Shown: positions 55,931 through 64,000 of the stretch, in pieces
Position numbering within the stretch: the first letter of the stretch is position 1
Layout: every line of letters begins with the position of its first letter
DNA from: Faunimonas pinastri
GTDB taxonomy: Bacteria; Pseudomonadota; Alphaproteobacteria; Rhizobiales; Afifellaceae
NCBI RefSeq assembly: GCF_900110915.1
Contig: NZ_FOFG01000001.1
Location: forward strand, 642,040-706,039
Direction: 5' to 3'
DNA: 64,000 nucleotides
Position numbers and translations under genes: made by a program
The notes under the pieces: generated by a model
The model's database searches: none
Seen by the model: only the letters and a program-made list of their open reading frames with translations
Told to the model about the DNA's origin: nothing

Positions 55931-56814
55931 TGGGCACATCGAACGCATACGGGGGTGCGGGCGGCGGCACCCCGCTCATTCCGAGTTGGTTACAGGGTGA
56001 CGGCGACGGCGGGACCGGAGCAGGCGCGGGTGATGGCGACGGGGGACAACCTTCGCCGCAGGATGGATCGCCCCCCGCAGTTCCTCCCGCCCCGGCGACT
56101 CGGCCGACCGCTCCAGCGGGAGCATCGAATCGCTTCACTTCCGCCCGAAACAATTTTACGCGCTTCGTAAGCTCCGGCGGCAGTGATCGCCGGAGCCTCG
56201 GCCGCGCTGTCTCGCAATATGTGTCCAAGTCGGCGGGCGGCTCACGCCAGGCCGCACAGCGCATGGGCTCATCGCGGGGCGCGGGAGCCGGTCTCGTCCG
56301 ATTCCTCAACAACGCCAGCGCAAATGGCGTTCGCGAAGCGCTGCGAACGCTCAATCTCGAAAGTCTCGCTGGGCGGCCGATCGAGGAAGTGTTCGCGGGG
56401 CTCGCCGACTACATCTGCCCTGAAGGCGGGTCGATTGATGAAGGTATTGCGAGAGACGCTTTCGTCGAGACGATCGCCGACCTCGCCGGTGCGGGCATCA
56501 CCGACATCGACGCGCTGACGTCCGGCCAGATTCAGACTGTCTTCGAGTTATATGCAACGCACGCGATCGAGGCGCGCATCTGCAACGACATCGGCACCAA
56601 GGTTGTTACTCTGCCCGCCGATGCCCGCGCGGCCGAGAGGGTTCAAGCGCAATTGCGTGATTTCATCCAGCGTGGTGTCAGCGACGCGATCAACGCCGCC
56701 GATATCATCATCCAGTCGCTGACTCCTGACGCGGTAATGGGTTTCGTGACCAACGTCTATCAATCCGCCTTCGACGTGTTGCAGACGATGGGCGATGGGG
56801 AGGCAGCGAAATGA
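55930..56814 (+). CDS. qatB: QatB, Qat anti-phage system component
   Basis: 294 aa from the ATG overlapping the qatA stop (TGATG). A low-complexity Gly/Asp/Pro N-terminal part (GGTPLIPSWLQGDGDGGTGA) is followed by NRFTSARNNFTRFVSSGG and a helical C-terminal domain (REALRTLNLESLAGRPIEEV; NAADIIIQSLTPDAVMGFVT). This pattern fits QatB, whose role is unknown. Overlaps qatC by 4 bp. Confidence 0.82.
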   Translation: MGTSNAYGGAGGGTPLIPSWLQGDGDGGTGAGAGDGDGGQPSPQDGSPPAVPPAPATRPTAPAGASNRFTSARNNFTRFVSSGGSDRRSLGRAVSQYVSKSAGGSRQAAQRMGSSRGAGAGLVRFLNNASANGVREALRTLNLESLAGRPIEEVFAGLADYICPEGGSIDEGIARDAFVETIADLAGAGITDIDALTSGQIQTVFELYATHAIEARICNDIGTKVVTLPADARAAERVQAQLRDFIQRGVSDAINAADIIIQSLTPDAVMGFVTNVYQSAFDVLQTMGDGEAAK

Positions 56815-58160
56815 GGCGCCACCTCATCATCGGCCGTTTCGGTAAGAACGATAAGACCCGTGTTCCCAAGGCGCGCGACGAAGTCGCATCGACGTTGCAA
56901 CTGGTGGCGGGCAAGCGTCTCGATCATGGGATCGGCCACGCCTTGGCCGACCTCAAGGCGCTGCACCTGACCCCGAGCGAGATCGGCGCGGACATGCTCG
57001 TGGTCGCCGCCCATGTTCACGCAGCGGATACTCGCATCTCGCGCTCGACGGAATCGCAGGATGCTTGGACTCGCGAGATTCGGTTGGTCGTCCCCGTTAG
57101 CGATCCCGCGCTGTGGACCGCGGCGGCGCCGATCTTGGTCCGTGCCCTGAACTTCCTGACCGGCGACCGATGGGATGTCGGATTCCGCAAACGGACGAAG
57201 GATTACGCGAAGCTGGTCTCTCCAGCCGTGCCCACCCTCATTCCCACCGCTTTCGATGGCGTGAGCCTGTTCTCGGGCGGGTTGGATAGCTTGATCGGCG
57301 CGATCGACAGCTTGAAGGCTGGGGAGACGCCGCTCCTGGTCAGCCACGCGGGCGAAGGGCTGGTGAGCAAGTCGCAGGACCAATGCTTCGAAGGTTTGAA
57401 AGGCGCTTACAAAGCATCCGCCTTCGATCGGCTTCGCGTGTGGATGAGCTTCGAAAGCGGGCTGGTCGAAGATGTCGGGTCGGAGGATAGCACGCGCGGC
57501 CGCTCGTTTCTGTTCTTCTCCCTCGGTGTCGCCGCCGGCACCGCGCTTGGCCGCGACTTCGTGCTCAAGGTTCCGGAGAACGGCCTGATCGCGCTCAATG
57601 TCCCGCTCGATCGGCTCCGGCTCGGTGCGCTCAGCACCCGGACGACGCATCCCTTCTACATGGCCCGATGGAACGATCTGCTCCGAGCGCTCGGCGTAGG
57701 AGGCAAGGTCGAGAATCACTATTGGAACAAGACCAAGGGGGAAATGGTCGCCGAGTGCGCCACTCCGGTCTTGTTGAAGCAGCTTGCCCCGTTGTCGCTA
57801 TCATGTTCGTCACCGACGAAGGGGCGTTGGACTAAGAAGCCACAGGGGCACTGCGGATACTGTCTGCCCTGTATCATTCGACGGGCCTCCCTGCGAGGTA
57901 AGGATGCGACAGTTTATGGCGTACCCGACCTGAAGGCTGCCACATTGGACACCAAGCAGGCCGAAGGTCAGCAGGTCCGATCCTTCCAGATCGCGATCGC
58001 GCGGCTATCGAAGCGCCCGGAACTGGCCAAGGCCCTTATTCACAAGCCCGGGCCTCTCTATGATGATCCCTCCCGCCACGATGACCTGGCCGATGTCTAT
58101 CGTCGCGGCTTGGAAGAGGTCGGGCGTTTGCTGACTGGCGTTCGCGCCGCACCGTCGTAG
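56811..58160 (+). CDS. qatC: QatC, QueC-like protein of the Qat system
   Basis: 449 aa. PP-loop motif VSLFSGGLDSLIGAIDSL (SGGLDS at 155-160) and C-terminal zinc-type cysteines in CSSPTK…GHCGYCLPCIIRR resemble 7-cyano-7-deazaguanine synthase QueC, but with an extra N-terminal part of 140 residues. In Qat it is needed for defence, possibly by modifying an amine or guanine-like target (inference). Confidence 0.9.
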   Translation: MRRHLIIGRFGKNDKTRVPKARDEVASTLQLVAGKRLDHGIGHALADLKALHLTPSEIGADMLVVAAHVHAADTRISRSTESQDAWTREIRLVVPVSDPALWTAAAPILVRALNFLTGDRWDVGFRKRTKDYAKLVSPAVPTLIPTAFDGVSLFSGGLDSLIGAIDSLKAGETPLLVSHAGEGLVSKSQDQCFEGLKGAYKASAFDRLRVWMSFESGLVEDVGSEDSTRGRSFLFFSLGVAAGTALGRDFVLKVPENGLIALNVPLDRLRLGALSTRTTHPFYMARWNDLLRALGVGGKVENHYWNKTKGEMVAECATPVLLKQLAPLSLSCSSPTKGRWTKKPQGHCGYCLPCIIRRASLRGKDATVYGVPDLKAATLDTKQAEGQQVRSFQIAIARLSKRPELAKALIHKPGPLYDDPSRHDDLADVYRRGLEEVGRLLTGVRAAPS

Positions 58161-58168
58161 GAAACCCC

Positions 58169-58915
58169 ATGCGCTCGGGTCTCGTCGATTTTCATTGCCA
58201 TCTGGATCTCTACCCCGACCACGCGGCCGCGGTGGAACGTTGCGAGCGCGATGGCGTGTTCACGCTCACGGTGACGACCACGCCCAAGGCTTGGCCGCGG
58301 AACCACGAACTGGCGTCCGCCACCCGTCATGTCCGAGCGGCTCTCGGCCTGCATCCTCAGTTGGTTGCCGAACGCGCCCATGAGATCGCTCTATGGGAGG
58401 AATTGCTGCCGCAGACCCGCTATGTCGGCGAGGTCGGGCTGGACGCCGGCCCACGGTTCTACAAGTCTTTCGAGACGCAGAAGGAAGTTTTTGCCCGCGT
58501 GTTATCGCTGTGCGCGGTCGCGGGAGACAAGATCGTCACGACGCATAGCGTTCGAGCGACCAAGGTGGTGCTCGATATGATAGAGCAACACATGCCGCCC
58601 CCGCACGGGCGCGTAGTGCTTCATTGGTTCACCGGCACCGCAGCGGAGGCAAAAAGGGCGGTCGATCTTGGCTGCTATTTCTCAGTGAACGCGGACATGC
58701 TCAATAATGACAAGCGTGCGGCGATAACTAAATCGCTCCCACTGGACCGGGTGCTGACGGAAACAGATGGGCCGTTTACCCAAACTGATGCACGTCCCGC
58801 AACGCCGAGCGATGTCTGGATCACTGTGGAGAGCTTGGCAAGGCTTCACGGACTGCCGCCATCCGAACTATCCGCCACGATACTGAGAAATCTCAAGAGC
58901 GTTCTTTCTAACTAG
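58169..58915 (+). CDS. qatD: QatD, TatD-like DNase of the Qat system
   Basis: 248 aa. Metal ligands of the TatD amidohydrolase fold are seen: VDFHCHLDLYPDH (H9, H11), the Glu in YVGEVGLDAGPRFY, HSVRATKV, LHWFTGTAAEAK and the final Asp in LTETDGPFT. Starts 8 bp after qatC with GGAAAC in between. Probably a nuclease effector. Confidence 0.92.
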   Translation: MRSGLVDFHCHLDLYPDHAAAVERCERDGVFTLTVTTTPKAWPRNHELASATRHVRAALGLHPQLVAERAHEIALWEELLPQTRYVGEVGLDAGPRFYKSFETQKEVFARVLSLCAVAGDKIVTTHSVRATKVVLDMIEQHMPPPHGRVVLHWFTGTAAEAKRAVDLGCYFSVNADMLNNDKRAAITKSLPLDRVLTETDGPFTQTDARPATPSDVWITVESLARLHGLPPSELSATILRNLKSVLSN

Positions 58916-59213
58916 AAGGAAGCCCTTTTTCTCTATTGCTTGCGAATAAAAATACCACCTAGACGCTATGTCGTATATTCGTTGTACACGACTTACCAGC
59001 ACCGCTGTGTTTCGATAAAGTGGCCTAGCCGGAGATTGGGCGCTCGGTTCAGACATGATCCCAATATGGTGCCGAATCCTTATTTAAGCAATTCCCTCTT
59101 GGCTTACATAACAAGAAAGCTAAGGTAAGCGTTCTTAAATACTTAAATAAGGGGCGATGTCTCAACAGGCTGGAACAGGGCGCGCGCCATCGTGTAGCGT
59201 ATCTTTTGACTTT
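58916..59213. other. AT-rich 298-bp gap with inverted repeat
   Basis: Clearly AT-richer than its surroundings. It contains a perfect 11-bp inverted repeat, CCTTATTTAAG (59078-59088) and CTTAAATAAGG (59142-59152). No open frame of note. It separates convergent qatD and ptuB and probably serves termination for both. Confidence 0.7.
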
Positions 59214-60059
59214 TTACTGAAAAGATTTGAGCGCTTCGAAACCACCGTCGCAGAACTCATCGTGGGCAGCGAGCACCCGGTATAGGACCGCAAGCCAATA
59301 GTTCTCGCCATATCTATCCTCGTAATCCTCAGCAGATAGCGTTAGTTCGCTCGCGACGCGCGCCGCATCCTCGCCCAGACCATAAGCTCGTTTCAGCGCG
59401 CGGTACTGCCCGCCGAGATGCTCCAGCCCCATGCGCCGATAGCGATCGGCAAGATCAAGCAATCTGAAGTGCGAGCACAAATGCCGGAATGTCGCAAGGG
59501 CCATTCCCGCAGGTCTCATTACCCGAAAGCCCAGAACGATGGCATCTGCCAAGAGATCGATATTAGCAGCGAGAAAGAGTGTTGTCGGTATCTGGTCGAA
59601 GTGTGGGTGGACGAACAGGCGAACGTTGGTCTCGTCATCGAGGATTTTGTCGCGCTTGCGCGTGTTGCAGGGGGAACAGCACGGCACGAGGTTCAGGGAG
59701 AACACCGAAAATTCCGGATATTGCTCCTTGGGTAGATAGTGATCGAGCGTTGAGGATTCGCTGATTCCGCAAAACGGGCAGCGCGCCACGGCGATACGCT
59801 TGAGAATGCTCCCACGCATAGCGGTAATCGGCGCGGTCTCGACATTGAACGCATGGTTCAGCGCCTCCCTCTGCGGCGCTGTGAGCGTCGCTTGCGCTAG
59901 GGCACCCACGTCAGGCGTCGCGTCGTCATAGCGTGCATAGGCGTCCAGTACGGCTGGCCTCGCCGCGGCTAATCGGCCACGCCGTTGCCCCCGCTTTGCT
60001 GCCGTGATTTCGTCGAAGACCTCGGTGTCATCGACGTCGAGAAGAGGAATGGAGCGCAT
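59214..60059 (-). CDS. ptuB: PtuB-like HNH endonuclease (Septu)
   Basis: 281 aa. The HNH/zinc core is CPFCGISESSTLDHYLPKEQ (C94, C97, D106-H107) and LNLVPCCSPCNTRKRDK (C128, C131, N132). N-terminal RSIPLLDVDDTEVFDEITAA is of unknown fold, the C-terminal half helical. Directly downstream of an SMC/ABC-like ATPase (2 bp gap), as in Septu, where PtuA and PtuB form a nucleic-acid-cleaving complex. Confidence 0.83.
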   Translation of the reverse strand: MRSIPLLDVDDTEVFDEITAAKRGQRRGRLAAARPAVLDAYARYDDATPDVGALAQATLTAPQREALNHAFNVETAPITAMRGSILKRIAVARCPFCGISESSTLDHYLPKEQYPEFSVFSLNLVPCCSPCNTRKRDKILDDETNVRLFVHPHFDQIPTTLFLAANIDLLADAIVLGFRVMRPAGMALATFRHLCSHFRLLDLADRYRRMGLEHLGGQYRALKRAYGLGEDAARVASELTLSAEDYEDRYGENYWLAVLYRVLAAHDEFCDGGFEALKSFQ

Positions 60060-60061
60060 CG

Positions 60062-61633
60062 CTACTCATCGTCCTCGTCCCGGACGCTCAGCACGTAGGA
60101 GCGAGCGGCAAAGCCCAGTTGCCGCCCGAACATTTGTTCGATCTCCTCGATAGTGTGGCGCCGCGCGAGCAGTCGGAGCGTGTCATGCCAATCCGTCGTG
60201 CCGTCGCCGAGATTGAAAACTTCCTGTGTAATGACACCGATGCTCTCAGCGAAAGTCTCGATCGACGCTGCCACGGCGCGATTCTGATCCGCCGCCCGGC
60301 GCAAGACCTGGACGAATCTGGCTGGCGTCTCCTGAAGAACGACAGGGGAATGAGTTGCAATAACGGCGTAGCCGTCGAAGCGCTCCAGGCAAGCGCGGAC
60401 ACTCTTGAGGAAAGCCGCCAACAAGGGCGGATGCAGATGTGTTTCCGGTTCGTCGATCAGCACCAACGTCGGTTCGGACCCGGCAATATGCGCCGTCAGT
60501 TCGGTGACGATTTTCAGGACAACCTTATGGCCGCTGCTCAACTCGCGAAACAGTTCGCCGATGTCGTCGTCATCACGATTGGAATAGAGCTGCGTCAGGC
60601 CTATCCGCTGAAAGGACGGGTCTCGCAGCAGGGGTTTGAGTATGTCCAGGAGCGCGTCCAAGCGCTCGGCTTCACGTACGCGGCCCAACGCCGACAGGAA
60701 TTCGCGCTCTATCTCGCTCGGCGTTCGCAAACGATAGGAAGGCTCTACGCCGGCCTGGACATTCTCAGCCCGCTCCCTCAACCCGCAATACACGTAGCCG
60801 AAGATTTCACCTCGCTCCTCAAGTCGCTCCTTTTCGGTATCGGTGCCGCCAGGAATAACGAACGTGTCGAACGCGCTGTAAGAAATGACGACCACAGTTT
60901 TGAACGGTGGTTTCGTCCCAACGAAGCGCCCAGCCGCTTGGTCGAGCACATCTTCCTTGCTCGCGTAGCCATAACCGCTGGCCGCGATCGCGAGATTCGA
61001 CAACAGCCGCGTCTTGCCAGTGCCATTGTAGCCGATCAGCGCATTGATGCGGTTTGGAAGACGACCCTGCTTTCGGAAATCGAACTCGATCGTGAAAGGA
61101 TTGGCCGATCTGGCGACCCTTGTCTTGAACTTAACCTTGAAGCCTGCACTGCGCCGCTTCACCGGAGCCGTTGTCGCTTTCAGCAGCTTGGTTGCATCGA
61201 CAATCGTTCTTTCCGCGCCGCTGAAGCGCAATAATGAAACTCTGAATCCCTCCAGATCCTCGACACCAGCCTTCGCGTCATCATCGAAGGCAATGTCGCG
61301 AAGGCCTTTGAAATAGGGCCGGAAAACTGCCCGTCCCAGTTTGTAGAGCGTCTCATAGTAGTCGAGATCAGCGCCCAGAGATGCGTATTGCTCGCCCAGC
61401 TCGTCAAACGGATCAGCCGGCATCTCCGTCGAGCCGCTTTGCTGGTCTCGTCGCATGATCTTCAGGCTACCGAGTTCAATCGCCTCGTCGGCCGATAGAT
61501 ACAACGTTGACTGAAACGTCGTCTTGTATCCGTAGTCATCCCAATTATCCCGCACGAGAACAACGTGTGGGTATTCGTCTGGTATTCGAGCATTCCTTCT
61601 TTGGACTACAAACAGCACCGGGCCGATCCTCAA
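60062..61633 (-). CDS. ptuA: PtuA-like AAA/ABC ATPase (Septu)
   Basis: 523 aa from TTG 61633. Walker A INALIGYNGTGKTRLLSNL (201-208 GYNGTGKT), ABC signature-like ELSSGHKVVLK (365-370), Walker B LVLIDEPETHLHPPLL (390-397) and H-loop ATHSPVVLQE. The long insertion between Walker A and the signature is usual for PtuA-type overcoming-lysogenisation-defect-like ATPases. A 3-codon leader (ATG CTG CCT TGA) with GAGGA in front overlaps the TTG, suggesting translational coupling. TATAAT lies about 40 nt upstream. Confidence 0.82.
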   Translation of the reverse strand: MRIGPVLFVVQRRNARIPDEYPHVVLVRDNWDDYGYKTTFQSTLYLSADEAIELGSLKIMRRDQQSGSTEMPADPFDELGEQYASLGADLDYYETLYKLGRAVFRPYFKGLRDIAFDDDAKAGVEDLEGFRVSLLRFSGAERTIVDATKLLKATTAPVKRRSAGFKVKFKTRVARSANPFTIEFDFRKQGRLPNRINALIGYNGTGKTRLLSNLAIAASGYGYASKEDVLDQAAGRFVGTKPPFKTVVVISYSAFDTFVIPGGTDTEKERLEERGEIFGYVYCGLRERAENVQAGVEPSYRLRTPSEIEREFLSALGRVREAERLDALLDILKPLLRDPSFQRIGLTQLYSNRDDDDIGELFRELSSGHKVVLKIVTELTAHIAGSEPTLVLIDEPETHLHPPLLAAFLKSVRACLERFDGYAVIATHSPVVLQETPARFVQVLRRAADQNRAVAASIETFAESIGVITQEVFNLGDGTTDWHDTLRLLARRHTIEEIEQMFGRQLGFAARSYVLSVRDEDDE

Positions 61634-62184
61634 GGCAGCATATTGTCGATCGTCCTCGCGAAAGACCGTCGATTATAGTGAGGATAGGTCGTTTTCGCCG
61701 TTTAGGATAGCTGATCCTCGTCAGCATCTTCCAGACAGATGGGGATTTGGGTTGAGGGGAAAGCCTTCCCCTGCGGTCGAGCCAAGGTCTCGTCCGACCC
61801 CTTCTGCGGGGGCACCCCGCAACGCCCCAAGACGGTACGGCGATCAGGGTCACGTGATTTCGGCATCGAAGGCTTCGCACTCTGATCCAGCTTTCGCGCC
61901 CGGCTCCCGCTGACGCTCACGCCGGGCGGTTTGCTTGGGGGCGCTGCCCCCTGGCGCGGTCAAGGGTGAAGCGCGGCAAGCCGCGCCGGCCGGGGTGGTC
62001 TCCCCGACCTTCCGCGCGGATGCGATGCTCAGCACATCCGTCATGACGGACATCCGCTTGTGCAGGCCGGGTGATCCCCCTCCACCCCGGCCGCCCTGGC
62101 CCTTGCACCCCCCGGTCTCGCCGACGGGCAGGGTTTCAGCGCGGCGCTTCGCTGCGCGAAACCCAAGCCCATAGGAGAAAGACC
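61634..62184. other. 551-bp intergenic region between ptuA and the ParB-like gene
   Basis: No gene supported. GC-rich hairpins are frequent: GGGGGC-GCT-GCCCCC near 61936, GCGCGGC-AA-GCCGCGC near 61970 and TTTCAGCGCGGCG…GCGCGAAA before the ParB-like gene. Such leaders are common upstream of ParB-domain genes in mobile elements of alphaproteobacteria. Confidence 0.55.
62037..62050. promoter_or_regulatory. Perfect 14-bp palindrome upstream of the ParB-like gene
   Basis: TCCGTCATGACGGA is a perfect palindrome 134 bp before the ParB-like ATG. Could be an operator or a partition-type site; no proof from sequence alone. Confidence 0.45.
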
Positions 62185-63855
62185 ATGACGACCATTGCCA
62201 CAGAAACCACCGCCATCCCCGCCGCCGTGATCGTGACCGGCGCGGAGGTGTTCATCCCGCTCAACAAGCTCAAGAAGCACCCCGACAACGCCCGGAAGAC
62301 CCCGCATAGCGAAGCGTCTATCGAAGCGAAGGCCGCGAGCATCCACGCCAAGGGCATCCTGCAGAACCTCGTGGTGGAGCCGGAGCTTGACGCCGAGGGA
62401 GCCGCGACCGGCTTCTATCTGGTCAGCATCGGTGAAGGCCGCAGGCTGGCGCAGTTGCTGCGCGTGAAGCGCAAGCAGATCAAGAAGACCGAGCCGATCC
62501 GCTGCATCATCGACACCGTGAACGATGCGGGCGAAATCAGTCTGGACGAGAACGTCACACGGGAAGACCTCTCGCCCGCCGATCAGTTCGAGCGCTTTCG
62601 CGAACTATCCGAAACGCGCGGATGGGGTGCGGAGGAAATCGCGGCCCGGTTCGGCGTCACGGCCCATGTCGTGCGCCAGCGGATGCGTCTTGGCGCTGTC
62701 AGCCCCAAGCTGATGCAGGTCTATCGCGACGGCGGACTGACCTTGGAGCAGTTGATGGCCTTCGCCATCGTGGACGATCCGGCCCGGCAGGAGCAGGTTT
62801 ACGAGAACCTGTCGTGGAACAAAGACCCCTCGACCATTCGACGCGACCTGACCCGTATGCACATCGCGGCGACGGATCGGCGGGCGATCTTCGTCGGCGC
62901 TGAAGCATATACCGATGCGGGCGGCGTCATCCTGCGCGACCTGTTCACCGAGGATCGCGGCGGTTTCTATGAAGATGCCGCGTTGCTGGACCGGCTTGTC
63001 ATCGAGACGCTGGAGGGGATCGCTGACACCGTGAAGGCCGGGGAAGGCTGGAAGTGGGCGGGTGTTCATATCGACTATCCGCACGGCAACGGCCTGCGCC
63101 GCGCCTATCCGCATCCGGTGGAATTGTCGGAGGGAGACGAGGCAGCCTATGCCGCTGCGCAGGCGGAATATGATGCGCTGACCGAGCAGTATGACAGCGC
63201 CGAGGAACTGCCCGACGACGTGGATCAGCGGTTCGGGGAGTTGGAAGCAGAGATCGAGCGTATCGACGCTTTGCGTCACGCCTATGATGCGGACGAGATC
63301 GCGCGCGGCGGTGTGTTCGTCATTCTCTCCCACGACGGGGAAGCCCGCATCGAACGCGGCTTCATCCGGGCCGAAGATGAGAAGCCGGAACCCGAAGAGG
63401 ATGCGGACAGCGACGGCGTGATCGACGGCGTTCGCGTCAACGGCCATGGTGAGATCATCGAAGACGGCGAGCGGGACGAAGACGGCAATGCCGTTTCCGC
63501 GCTCGAGACGGAGGGCGAGGATGCCGGGGATGCGGGCAAGCCGCTGTCGGACCTTCTCATCCGCGATCTGACCTCGCGCCGGACGCTGGGCCTTCGCCTT
63601 GCCTTGGGCGAGCAGCCGGACATAGCGTTGATCGCCGTCACCCATGCGCTGTCGGCGCAGACCTTCTATCGCGGGGTGGATGCTGCCTGCCTCGAAATCC
63701 GCCCGACCAGCAGCTTCCTTGCTTCTCACGCGGACGGCATCGAGGACACGGCGGCGGGCAAGGCGCTGGCGGATCGTCACGCCGGATGGGCGGCGGACAT
63801 GCCGCGCGACGTGGCCGACCTGTGGAGCTTCATCGCCAGTCTGGACAATGCCAGC
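62185..63855 (+). pseudogene. ParB N-terminal-domain protein, truncated at its 3' end by an insertion sequence
   Basis: The frame from ATG 62185 (behind ATAGGAGAAAG) is open to the window edge, but ParB-like sequence ends at SLDNAS, about 557 residues in, where the DNA turns into an IS end. ParB domain: FIPLNKLKKHPDNARKTP, LVSIGEGRRLAQLLRVKRKQ (GEGRR box), LDENVTREDLSPADQFERFR and helix-turn-helix GWGAEEIAARFGVTAHVVRQ. The acidic middle (EEDADSDGVIDGVRVNGHGE) is usual in plasmid or ICE ParB-like proteins of this size. The missing C-terminus normally continues past LDNAS. Long antisense open frames here are shadows. Confidence 0.8.
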
Positions 63856-64000
63856 TGGCCTGCCCCCAATCGGTGGCCCGTTTCAAATCTAATGCATTGT
63901 TGGCTTGACGTGCTCCCCGAGTTTGGACCGCCCGGCTGGAGGATTTCCGGGGGTGCTGCTCAGGCTGTCGCACCGTCTCCTGAGCGTTTCATCAGCTCGA
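63856..64000 (-). mobile_element. End of an IS3-family-like insertion sequence
   Basis: TGGCCTGCCCCC at 63856 resembles the TGACCTGCCCCC terminal repeat of IS3-family elements, and coding similarity of the ParB gene stops exactly there. The rest lies outside the window, so family and completeness are not proven. Confidence 0.6.
63889..64000 (-). CDS. Possible IS transposase C-terminal fragment
   Basis: Open frame on the minus strand from the window edge, ending KPTMH-stop (TAG at 63889-63891), an ending often seen in IS3-family OrfB transposases. About 36 residues are visible, without catalytic residues. Its stop lies 33 bp from the proposed IS end, as expected. Confidence 0.45.
   Translation of the reverse strand, partial: RADETLRRRCDSLSSTPGNPPAGRSKLGEHVKPTMH

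Noticed and set aside
62605..63780. 391-codon minus-strand open frame
   Set aside because: Antisense to the ParB-domain gene, whose plus-strand frame has recognisable ParB motifs and a good ribosome binding site.

Overview
The window is GC-rich DNA, with strong third-position GC bias. Two TRAP transporters, HyuA/HyuB hydantoinase pairs, DUF2848 and DUF1445 proteins, a SoxR-type regulator and a Csu-like pilus point to an alphaproteobacterium; I cannot name the genus. It has two parts: a core-like metabolic, transport and surface region (about 1-42.6 kb) and an accessory region (about 42.6-64 kb) with regulator-efflux modules, decayed genes, repeats and a defence island.

1-8.8 kb: the end of one TRAP large permease and uxuA (mannonate dehydratase), then a LysR regulator and a second TRAP operon (dctP, dctQ, dctM) continuing into DUF2848, amidase and DUF1445 genes. 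This looks like an uptake-and-hydrolysis unit for an unknown amide-type compound. 9.4-14.1 kb: a compact four-gene chaperone-usher pilus operon (SCPU subunit, chaperone, usher, double-SCPU tip protein).

14.3-25.1 kb (mostly minus strand): hyuA-hyuB and a dipeptide-type ABC importer, with LysR and GntR/UTRA regulators at the far end. 25.2-36.7 kb (plus strand): a NitT/TauT-type ABC importer, MmgE/PrpD protein, D-threonine-aldolase-like PLP enzyme, a second hyuA-hyuB pair and formate-tetrahydrofolate ligase. Two near-identical operator palindromes (TGTATAG-N4-CTAtACA type), one before each importer, suggest that one GntR regulator controls both clusters. 36.9-42.6 kb: a TetR regulator facing a YhiI/RbbA/YhhJ-like ABC export system, with a perfect 16-bp palindrome between them.

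42.6-49.4 kb: relics of a TetR regulator and an alpha/beta hydrolase, then soxR-MFS and marR-MFS-hydrolase modules. Three diverged copies of a roughly 130-bp repeat border these modules. The soxR-MFS intergenic region carries a textbook SoxR promoter, and the marR-MFS region carries two tandem MarR-type boxes. The intact-length hydrolase has an in-frame TAG.

49.4-61.7 kb is a defence island: a Swt1-type HEPN protein, VapBC toxin-antitoxin, a DUF5131 (three-Cys) plus TcmP pair, a complete QatABCD locus whose qatA has an in-frame TAG, and a Septu-like ptuA-ptuB pair. The window ends in a ParB-domain gene typical of plasmids or integrative elements, cut by what looks like the end of an IS3-family insertion sequence. 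The least-described units are the DUF5131-TcmP pair inside the defence island and the importer/PLP enzyme/HyuAB/Fhs catabolic cluster.
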